NCBI RefSeq assembly: GCF_000240165.1 | Contig: NC_017585.1 | Coordinates: 124,001-188,000 of the forward strand | DNA length: 64,000 nucleotides | Reading direction: 5' to 3' | From: Streptantibioticus cattleyicolor NRRL 8057 = DSM 46488 | Lineage (GTDB): Bacteria > Actinomycetota > Actinomycetes > Streptomycetales > Streptomycetaceae | Shown: positions 34,563-41,681 of the stretch, piece after piece | Numbering within the stretch: the stretch's first letter is position 1 | How the letters are laid out: each line of letters starts with the position of its first letter | The notes under the pieces: model-generated | What the model saw: the letters and a program-made list of their open reading frames with translations, nothing else | The model's database searches: none | Told to the model about the DNA's origin: nothing | Translations under genes and position numbers: made by a program

Positions 34563-35585
34563 ATGACGCGACGACTTGCTCAAGTGGCCAAGAAGGTCGG
34601 GGTCAGCGAGGCCACGGTCAGCCGGGTGCTCAACGGCAAACCGGGGGTCTCCGAGGCGACCCGCCAGTCCGTTCTCACCGCCTTGGACGTCCTCGGTTAC
34701 GAGCGTCCCACCCAGTTGCGCGGGGAGCGCGCCCGCCTCGTCGGGCTGGTCCTGCCCGAGTTGCAGAACCCCATCTTCCCGGCGTTCGCGGAGGTCATCG
34801 GCGGCGCGCTGGCGCAGCAGGGGTTCACGCCGGTGCTGTGCACGCAGACCAGGGGCGGGATCTCCGAGTCCGACTACGTCGAGTTGCTGTTGCAGCAGCA
34901 GGTGTCGGGGGTGGTCTTCGCGGGCGGTCTGTACGCCCAGGCCGACGCGGCCCACGACCACTACCGGCTGCTCGCCGAGCGGAAGGTGCCGGTGGTGCTG
35001 ATCAACGCGGCCATCGACCACCTCGGATTCCCCGCGGTCTCCTGCGACGACTCCGTCGCCGTGGAGCAGGCGTGGCGGCACCTGGTCTCGCTGGGGCACG
35101 AGCGCATCGGGCTGGTGCTCGGCCCGGAGGACCACATCCCGTCCCAGCGCAAGCTCACCACGGTCCGGCAGGTGGCCGCGGCGGCCGGCCGCGAGCTGGC
35201 CGGGGAGCACGTGGCGCGGGCGCTGTTCTCGCTGGAGGGCGGCCAGGCGGCCACCGCCCGGCTGCTGGAGCGCGGGGTGACCGGCATCATCTGCGCCAGC
35301 GACCCGTTGGCGCTCGGCGCGGTGCGCGCGGCCCGGCGGCGCGGCCTCGCCGTCCCCGGCGAGGTGTCGGTGGTCGGCTTCGACGACTCGATGTTCATGA
35401 ACTGCACCGAGCCGCCGCTGACCACGGTCCGGCAGCCCATCGAGGCGATGGGCCGGGCCGCGGTGGAGATGCTCACCGTCCAGATCGACGGCGGGTCGGT
35501 CACCGCCGAAGAGCTGCTGTTCGAGCCGGAGTTGGTGGTCCGCGGTTCCACCGGTCCCGCGCCTCGCGACGCCGGCGGCCGATAA
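34563..35585 (+). CDS. LacI-family transcriptional repressor
   Basis: 340 residues. The HTH and hinge helix are textbook: LAQVAKKVGVSEATVSRVLNGKPGVSEATRQSVLTALDVLGY. The periplasmic-binding-like sensor spans about 60-330, with LVGLVLPELQNPIFPAFAEVI, IGLVLGPEDHIPSQRKL, GIICASDPLALGAVRAARRRGLAVPGEVSVVGFDDS and TTVRQPIEAMG. It sits between the GH87 gene and the sugar ABC importer, so it should repress both in the absence of an oligosaccharide inducer. Confidence 0.93.
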   Translation: MTRRLAQVAKKVGVSEATVSRVLNGKPGVSEATRQSVLTALDVLGYERPTQLRGERARLVGLVLPELQNPIFPAFAEVIGGALAQQGFTPVLCTQTRGGISESDYVELLLQQQVSGVVFAGGLYAQADAAHDHYRLLAERKVPVVLINAAIDHLGFPAVSCDDSVAVEQAWRHLVSLGHERIGLVLGPEDHIPSQRKLTTVRQVAAAAGRELAGEHVARALFSLEGGQAATARLLERGVTGIICASDPLALGAVRAARRRGLAVPGEVSVVGFDDSMFMNCTEPPLTTVRQPIEAMGRAAVEMLTVQIDGGSVTAEELLFEPELVVRGSTGPAPRDAGGR

Positions 35586-35589
35586 CTGT

Positions 35590-35601
35590 CGAATATTTGC
35601 G
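35590..35601. promoter_or_regulatory. Candidate LacI operator before binding-protein gene
   Basis: The minus strand reads CGCAAATATTCG, sharing the CGCAAA core with sites before the GH87 and LacI genes. A related GAGATATTGC lies 20 bp downstream. It is about 110 bp upstream of the importer operon. Confidence 0.4.
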
Positions 35602-35708
35602 GGATCAACACGAGATATTGCACCGACCCGTCGTTGGTGGTTGAGTGAACGCCGTCACACAGCGCGCTGCTGTGGGCGTCCACGCACCTGCCCACGAGGG
35701 GTCGACCA

Positions 35709-37058
35709 ATGAGAAGTCCCGGGTTCCGCACGTGCACCGCCGTCATCGCCACCGCCCTCACGCTCACCGGGCTCAGCGCCTGCAATTCCGGCAGCGCCGA
35801 GGGTTCCGGCGGCAAGACCCGCATCACGGTCAACTGCTGGCCCCAGCCGAGCGCCCGGATCGACCACAAGCGGTTCGCCGAGGACGTCGCCACCTTCGAA
35901 AAGGTCAACCCGGACATCGACGTCGTCGCCCACGACGCCTTCCCGTGCGAGGACCCGAAGACCTTCGACGCCAAGCTGGCCGGCGGGCAGATGGAGGACG
36001 TCTTCTACACCTACTTCACCGACACCCGCCACGTCGTCGACATCGACCAGGCCGCCGACATCACCTCCTACGTCAAGGACCTCAAGGGCTACCAGGACAT
36101 CCAGAAGCAACTGCGTGACGTCTACACCGTCGACGGCAAGGTCTACGGGGTGCCACGCACCAACTACTCGATGGGTCTGCTCTACAACCGCAAGCTCTTC
36201 CAGCGGGCCGGCCTCGACCCCGACAAGCCCCCGGCCACCTGGGCGGACGTGCGGGCGGCGGCCAAGAGGATCGCGGCCCTGGGCAACGGCACCGTCGGGT
36301 ACGCCGAATACAGCGCGCAGAACCAGGGCGGCTGGCACTTCACCGCCGAGATCTACTCCCAGGGCGGCAGCGTCGTCAGCGCGGACGGCAAGAAGGCGGC
36401 GGTCGCCGGCCCCGAAGGCAGAGCGGTCCTGCAAAACCTCAAGGACATGCGGTGGACCGACAACTCCATGGGGTCCCGGCAGCTGCTGATCATCAACGAC
36501 GCCCTCCAAATGATGGGTTCCGGCAAGCTCGGCATGTACATCGCCGCTCCGGACAACGTCCCCAGGATCGTCAAGGAGGCCGGCGGCGACTACAAGGACC
36601 TGGCGTTCGCGCCGATGCCCGGCGGCAAGGCGACCCTGATCGGCGGCGACGGCTACATGTTCAACAAGCACGACACCCCTGCCCAGATCAAGGCCGGCCT
36701 CAAGTGGCTGGAGTGGACCTTCCTCACCCCGGGCAACGGCTTCCTCAACAACTACCAGCGCCTGGCGAAGGACGGCTCCCCGGTCGGCCTGCCCGAGCCC
36801 CGGCTCTTCACCGGTGCCACCGACGCCAAGGACCAGGAGCTGAAGAAGAAGTACGCCAACGTCCCGGTGGCCAACTACCGTTCCTTCACCGAGGGCGACC
36901 AGAAGCTCGCGATGAAGCTGGAGCCGCCGAAGGCACAGCAGATCTACGCGGTCCTCGACGGCGCGGTCTCCGCGGTGCTCACCAACAAGGACGCCGACAT
37001 CGACGCCCTCCTCAAGGACGCCTCCGGCAAGATCGACGGCATCCTCTCCCGGGGCTGA
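35709..37058 (+). CDS. Sugar ABC transporter solute-binding lipoprotein
   Basis: 449 residues. The signal sequence ends in the lipobox LTGLSAC (Cys 25), so it is tethered outside the membrane. The family-1 extracellular solute-binding fold is visible: FEKVNPDIDVVAHDAFPCED, KVYGVPRTNYSMGLLYNRKLFQRAGL, PPATWADVRAAAKRIA, FAPMPGGKATLIGGDGYMFN. It is first in an operon with two permeases. By context it binds oligosaccharides from glucan breakdown; the exact sugar is inferred, not seen. Confidence 0.9.
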   Translation: MRSPGFRTCTAVIATALTLTGLSACNSGSAEGSGGKTRITVNCWPQPSARIDHKRFAEDVATFEKVNPDIDVVAHDAFPCEDPKTFDAKLAGGQMEDVFYTYFTDTRHVVDIDQAADITSYVKDLKGYQDIQKQLRDVYTVDGKVYGVPRTNYSMGLLYNRKLFQRAGLDPDKPPATWADVRAAAKRIAALGNGTVGYAEYSAQNQGGWHFTAEIYSQGGSVVSADGKKAAVAGPEGRAVLQNLKDMRWTDNSMGSRQLLIINDALQMMGSGKLGMYIAAPDNVPRIVKEAGGDYKDLAFAPMPGGKATLIGGDGYMFNKHDTPAQIKAGLKWLEWTFLTPGNGFLNNYQRLAKDGSPVGLPEPRLFTGATDAKDQELKKKYANVPVANYRSFTEGDQKLAMKLEPPKAQQIYAVLDGAVSAVLTNKDADIDALLKDASGKIDGILSRG

Positions 37059-37066
37059 CGTCCGCG

Positions 37067-38044
37067 ATGAAGACCGCACGACGCCCCTCCCCCGCTTCCG
37101 CTCCGCCGCCGGCCACCGCGCCGCTCGCCGCCCCGGCGGCCCCCGCGGCGCGTCCCGCCGTCCGCGCCCCGCTGCGCCGCAGGCTCACCGACCAGTTGAG
37201 GGCGTACGGCTTCCTCCTCGGCGGCCTGCTCTGCTTCGCGCTCTTCTCCTGGTACCCGGCGATCCGCGCGGTGGTCATCGCCTTCCAGAAGTACACCCCG
37301 GGCTCGGCGCCGCGCTGGGTGGGCACCGCCAACTTCACCCACGTCTTCGCCGACCCCGAGTTCGCCGCGGCCTGGCGCAACACACTCGTCTTCTCGCTGC
37401 TCGCCCTGGTCATCGGCTTCGCCGTCCCGTTCGTCATGGCGGTGGTCCTCAACGAACTCCGGCACGCCAGAGCCTTCTTCAGGGTGGTGGTGTACCTGCC
37501 GGTGATGATCCCTCCGGTGGTCAGCGCGCTGCTGTGGAAGTGGTTCTACGACCCCGGGTCCGGGCTCGCCAACGAGGCGCTGCGCTTCGTGCACCTGCCC
37601 ACCTCCAACTGGACCAACGGCTCCGGCACCGCCCTGGTCTCCCTGGTCCTCGTCGCCACCTGGGCCAACATGGGCGGCACGGTGCTGATCTACCTGGCCG
37701 CGCTCCAGGGGATCCCCGGCGAGCTGTACGAGGCGGCGGAGCTGGACGGCGCGAGCGTGTGGCAGCGCCTGCGGCACGTCACCGTCCCGCAGACCCGCTT
37801 CATCATCCTGATGCTGCTCCTGCTCCAGATCATCGCCACCATGCAGGTCTTCACCGAGCCCTTCGTGATCACCGGCGGCGGCCCGGAGAACTCCACGATC
37901 ACCGTGCTGTACCTGATCTACAAGTACGCCTTCCTCTACAACGACTTCGGCGGTGCCTGCGCGCTCAGCGTGCTGCTGCTCGCCCTGCTCGGTGTCTTCT
38001 CCGCCTTCTACCTGCGGCTGACCCGTTCCGGGGAGGACCGATGA
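37067..38044 (+). CDS. Sugar ABC transporter permease (MalF type)
   Basis: 325 residues. An Ala/Pro-rich cytoplasmic N-terminus of about 45 residues is followed by six membrane helices. The EAA loop that docks the ATPase is YEAAELDGASVWQRLRHVTVPQ. MIPPVVSALLWKWFYDPGSGLAN is typical of MalF/UgpA. It starts 8 bp after the binding-protein stop and overlaps the next permease by 4 bp (ATGA). Confidence 0.92.
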   Translation: MKTARRPSPASAPPPATAPLAAPAAPAARPAVRAPLRRRLTDQLRAYGFLLGGLLCFALFSWYPAIRAVVIAFQKYTPGSAPRWVGTANFTHVFADPEFAAAWRNTLVFSLLALVIGFAVPFVMAVVLNELRHARAFFRVVVYLPVMIPPVVSALLWKWFYDPGSGLANEALRFVHLPTSNWTNGSGTALVSLVLVATWANMGGTVLIYLAALQGIPGELYEAAELDGASVWQRLRHVTVPQTRFIILMLLLLQIIATMQVFTEPFVITGGGPENSTITVLYLIYKYAFLYNDFGGACALSVLLLALLGVFSAFYLRLTRSGEDR

Positions 38045-38925
38045 CCGACCGTGCCGTACGCACTCTCGTCTCGCCGCTCACGCTGGCCCGGCCGCGCGGC
38101 AAGGCGGTGTACTGGACGGTGTTCGGCGCCGTGGTGCTGCTGTTCGCCCTCGCCTTCCTCTTCCCCGTCTACTGGATGGTCTCCGGTGCCATGAAGTCGC
38201 CGGAGGAGCTGGTCCGCACGCCGCCGACGCTGCTGCCGCACCACTGGCACCTGTCCGGGTACACCGACGCGTGGAGCCTGATGCAGTTGCCCACGCACCT
38301 GCTGGACACCGTGGTGCAGGCGGCCGGCGCCTGGCTGTTGCAGCTGGTCTTCTGCACCTTGGCGGCGTACGCGCTGTCCAAGCTGAAGCCGGCCTTCGGC
38401 AAGGTGGTCCTCGGCGGCATCCTCGCCACCTTGATGGTGCCGGCCCAGGCGCTGGTGGTGCCGAAGTACCTGACCGTTGCCGACCTGCCGGTCCTCCACG
38501 TCAACCTGCTCAACGACCCGCTGGCGATCTGGCTGCCCGCGGTGGCCAACGCCTTCAACCTCTACCTCCTCAAGCGGTTCTTCGACCAGATCCCGCGCGA
38601 CGTGCTGGAAGCGGCCGAGATCGACGGCGCCGGGAAGCTGCGTACCCTGTGGTCGATCGTGCTGCCGATGTCCCGGCCGGTGCTCGGGGTGGTGTCGATC
38701 TTCGCCCTGGTCGCGGTGTGGCAGGACTTCCTGTGGCCGCTGATGGTCTTCTCCGACACCGCGAAGCAGCCGATCAGCGTGGCGCTGGTCCAGCTGTCGC
38801 AGAACGTGCCGCTGACCGTGCTGATCGGGGCGATGGTGATCGCCAGTGTCCCGATGGTCGTGATGTTCCTGGTCTTCCAGCGGCACATCATCGCCGGCAT
38901 CGGAGCCGGCAGCACCAAGGGCTGA
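38041..38925 (+). CDS. Sugar ABC transporter permease (MalG type)
   Basis: 294 residues, six membrane helices. The EAA motif is LEAAEIDGAGKLRTLWSIVLPMSRPV, and LFPVYWMVSGAMKSPEEL is the MalG N-terminal pattern. The operon has no ATPase gene. In Streptomyces such importers usually share the MsiK ATPase encoded elsewhere, which is likely here as well. Confidence 0.92.
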   Translation: MTDRAVRTLVSPLTLARPRGKAVYWTVFGAVVLLFALAFLFPVYWMVSGAMKSPEELVRTPPTLLPHHWHLSGYTDAWSLMQLPTHLLDTVVQAAGAWLLQLVFCTLAAYALSKLKPAFGKVVLGGILATLMVPAQALVVPKYLTVADLPVLHVNLLNDPLAIWLPAVANAFNLYLLKRFFDQIPRDVLEAAEIDGAGKLRTLWSIVLPMSRPVLGVVSIFALVAVWQDFLWPLMVFSDTAKQPISVALVQLSQNVPLTVLIGAMVIASVPMVVMFLVFQRHIIAGIGAGSTKG

Positions 38926-38943
38926 CCCACCGCCCTTCCCGAC

Positions 38944-38985
38944 CGCCGCCGCCCCGGCCCGACACCCCGCTCCGGGGCGGCGGCG
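38944..38985 (+). terminator. Terminator after importer operon
   Basis: A perfect 14-bp stem (38944-38957 with 38972-38985) and a 14-nt loop, 18 bp after the permease stop. It may separate, or partly attenuate into, the GH13 gene. Confidence 0.7.
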
Positions 38986-39079
38986 CACCATCCGTCACCG
39001 TTGCGCGCGCGTACGGCCCCGGCGCCGTGAAGTCCCGCGCCGGGAAACCCCCGCGCCCGCGCTGGAAAGGAACCCGCCC

Positions 39080-40714
39080 ATGGAAGGCAGCGCCCTGTCC
39101 GCCGACGAGAACTGGTGGCGATCGGCCGCCATCTACCAGGTGTACGTCCGCAGCTTCGCCGACGGCGACGGCGACGGCACCGGAGACCTGGCGGGCGTGC
39201 GCGCCCGGCTGGCGTATCTCGCAGACCTGGGCGTCGAGGCCCTGTGGTTCAACCCCTGGTACCTGTCGCCGCTGGTCGACGGCGGTTACGACGTCACGGA
39301 CTACCGCGTCGTCGACCCCGCCTTCGGGACGCTGGCGGAGGCCGAGAAGCTCATCGCGGAGGCGAGCACGCTGGGCATCCGCACCATTATCGACATCGTC
39401 CCCAACCACGTCTCCGACCAGCATTCGTGGTTCCGGGCGGCCCTCGCCGCCGGCCCCGGCAGCCCGGAGCGCGAACTGTTCCACTTCCGTCCCGGCCGCG
39501 GCGCCCACGGCGAACTGCCGCCCAACAACTGGCCGTCGCAGTTCTCGCCGTCCGCCTCCACCTGGACCCGGGTCGAGGACGGCGAGTGGTACCTCCACCT
39601 GTTCGCCCCCCAGCAGCCCGACCTCAACTGGGCCCACCCCGCGGTCCGCCGGGAACACGAGGACGTGCTGCGCTTCTGGTTCTCCCGCGGCGTGGCCGGG
39701 GTGCGGATCGACTCCGCCGCGCTGCTCGCCAAGGACCCCGCGCTCCCCGACCACGACCCGGGCTCCCCCGGACCGTGCCCGTACATCGACCGCGACGAGC
39801 TGCACGACGTCTACCGCTCCTGGCGGGCCGTCGCCGACGAGTACGGGGCGGTGCTCATCGGCGAGCTGTGGCTGCCGGATCCGGCGCGCTTCGCCCGTTA
39901 CCTGCGCCCGGACGAACTCCACACCGCCTTCAACTTCGACTTCCTCACCCGTCGTTGGGACGCCGACGAGCTGCGCGTGTCCATCGACACCACCCTCGCC
40001 GAGCACGCCCCGGTCGGGGCCCCGGCCACCTGGGTGCTCAGCAACCACGACGTCACCCGCACCGTGACCCGCTACGGGCGCGCGGACACCGGCTTCGACT
40101 TCGCGGACAAGCGCTTCGGCACGCCGACCGATCTGCCGACCGGCACCCGCCGGGCCCGGGCCGCCGCCCTGCTCACCCTGGCGCTGCCCGGCTCGGTCTA
40201 CCTGTACCAGGGGGAGGAACTGGGGCTGCCCGAGGCCGACATCCCGCTCGACCGCATCCAGGACCCGATGCACTACCGTTCCGGCGGGACCGATCCCGGC
40301 CGGGACGGCTGCCGGGTACCGCTGCCCTGGACGGCCGCCGCGCCGCACGCCGGGTTCGGGACGTCCCCGGACGCCGAGCCGTGGCTGCCGCAGCCGGCCG
40401 GCTGGGCCGACTACGCGGCCGACCGCCAGGCGGCCGACCCCGGCTCGATGCTCTCGCTGTACCGCGAGGCGCTGCGGCTGCGCCGGTCCGGGCCCGGTTT
40501 CGGCGACGGCCCCCTGCGCTGGCTGCCCGCACCGCCCGGCGTGCTGTGCTTCGCCCGCGCCGACACCCTGGTCTGCGTGGTCAACCTCACCGACCGCCCC
40601 GTGGACCTCCCCGACCACACCGCCGTCCTGCTGACCAGCGCCCCGCTGGACGGGACCGGACGGCTCCCCCGGGACACGGCGGCCTGGCTGTCGGCGTCGC
40701 CCGCCGGCGGGTGA
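39080..40714 (+). CDS. GH13 alpha-glucosidase (intracellular)
   Basis: 544 residues with no signal peptide. The (beta/alpha)8 motifs are intact: IDIVPNHVSD (region I), GVRIDSAALL with nucleophile D211 (II), LIGELW with acid/base E262 (III), and WVLSNHDVTR with D324 (IV). WWRSAAIYQVYVRSFADGDGDGTGDL is the oligo-1,6-glucosidase/alpha-glucosidase start, and a C-terminal beta domain follows. AAAGGAA lies upstream. By context it hydrolyses imported alpha-glucosidic (for example nigero-) oligosaccharides to glucose. Confidence 0.9.
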   Translation: MEGSALSADENWWRSAAIYQVYVRSFADGDGDGTGDLAGVRARLAYLADLGVEALWFNPWYLSPLVDGGYDVTDYRVVDPAFGTLAEAEKLIAEASTLGIRTIIDIVPNHVSDQHSWFRAALAAGPGSPERELFHFRPGRGAHGELPPNNWPSQFSPSASTWTRVEDGEWYLHLFAPQQPDLNWAHPAVRREHEDVLRFWFSRGVAGVRIDSAALLAKDPALPDHDPGSPGPCPYIDRDELHDVYRSWRAVADEYGAVLIGELWLPDPARFARYLRPDELHTAFNFDFLTRRWDADELRVSIDTTLAEHAPVGAPATWVLSNHDVTRTVTRYGRADTGFDFADKRFGTPTDLPTGTRRARAAALLTLALPGSVYLYQGEELGLPEADIPLDRIQDPMHYRSGGTDPGRDGCRVPLPWTAAAPHAGFGTSPDAEPWLPQPAGWADYAADRQAADPGSMLSLYREALRLRRSGPGFGDGPLRWLPAPPGVLCFARADTLVCVVNLTDRPVDLPDHTAVLLTSAPLDGTGRLPRDTAAWLSASPAGG

Positions 40715-40830
40715 GGCGGCGGTCGCGGCGGCACGGAACCGGCCGGCCCCGACGGTCCCTCGCCGCGATCGGCCGGGCCGTCGCCCCTGGTGCCGGGGTG
40801 GTTGTCGGACCCCCGCCCTACGATGCGGGC

Positions 40831-41340
40831 ATGGACATCGTGGACGCGCGGGTGGCGCTGGTTCCCTGGGGGCAGGACGATCTGTGGCTGCTGCGGAGGA
40901 CCAACAGCCCGCAGATGACGGCGCACTTGGGCGGTCCGGAGACGGAGGAGCGGCTCGTCGCACGGCACGGGCGGTATCTGCGGTTGGACGCCGGGCGGAT
41001 GTACCGGGTCACGCTGGCGGACAGCGGGGACACCGTGGGTTCGATCGGTTTCTGGGAGAGGCGGTGGCACGGCGGGACGGTGTGGGAGACCGGGTGGGGG
41101 GTGCTGCCGGAGTTCCAGGGGCGGGGGCTGGCGGTACGGGCGGCGCGTGCGCTCGTGACGGCGGCGAGAGACGCGGGCGGCCCGCGCTGTCTGCACGCGT
41201 TCCCCCGGGTGGACCACCGCGCGTCCAACGCGGTCTGCCGCAAGGCCGGCTTCGAACTGCTCGGTGCGGTGGAGTTCGAGTACCCCAAGGGCCACTGGCT
41301 GACGTCGAACGACTGGCGCGTCGACCTCGGCGAGGGCTGA
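40831..41340 (+). CDS. GNAT-family N-acetyltransferase (RimJ/RimL type)
   Basis: 169 residues. The N-terminus DARVALVPWGQDDLWLLRRTNSPQM is typical of the RimJ/L branch. Motif A is GWGVLPEFQGRGLAVRAARALVTAA, and the C-terminus has VDHRASNAVCRKAGFELLGAVEFEYPKGHW. It may acetylate a small amine or a protein N-terminus. It is not obviously part of the glucan locus. Confidence 0.87.
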   Translation: MDIVDARVALVPWGQDDLWLLRRTNSPQMTAHLGGPETEERLVARHGRYLRLDAGRMYRVTLADSGDTVGSIGFWERRWHGGTVWETGWGVLPEFQGRGLAVRAARALVTAARDAGGPRCLHAFPRVDHRASNAVCRKAGFELLGAVEFEYPKGHWLTSNDWRVDLGEG

Positions 41341-41452
41341 CGCCCCGAGGGCCGGACACGGACTCGCCTCCTCGGCACCGAACGCGACACCCGCCGACTC
41401 GTCGCGCTCCTCGTCGCAGGTCGGCGCCTGCGGGGTGACGGCCACCCCGCCG
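41341..41452. other. Short convergent intergenic gap
   Basis: No gene or clear terminator seen between the GNAT stop and the small ORF on the other strand. Confidence 0.4.
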
Positions 41453-41674
41453 TTAGTCGTCAGCCGTCGGCTCGCAGGGTGCCAGGTGACGGAGTCCGCC
41501 GGTGCGGCGGCCCTCGTTGAGTACGTGCCATACGAGGGCGTGCATGTCGTCGTGGAGTTCGCCGACACGGCGGCTCAGCCCCCTTACGGTGCAGACGACC
41601 AACTCGTCGTGGCCGGTGGAGGGATGGCGGACCGAGCCGATGGCGCGGCGCCCTCCGGCCCGTGTCTTCGGCAC
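41453..41674 (-). CDS. Small 73-residue hypothetical protein
   Basis: Starts at GTG 41674, 7 bp after the stop of the monooxygenase gene, with GGCGAG nearby. The sequence has a basic N-terminus (PKTRAGGRRAIGSVRHP) and an amphipathic stretch DELVVCTVRGLSRRVGELHD followed by DMHALVWHVLNEGRRTGGL. It reads like a real small helical protein rather than a shadow, but no family is recognised. Confidence 0.4.
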   Translation of the reverse strand: MPKTRAGGRRAIGSVRHPSTGHDELVVCTVRGLSRRVGELHDDMHALVWHVLNEGRRTGGLRHLAPCEPTADD

Positions 41675-41681
41675 CTCGCCG

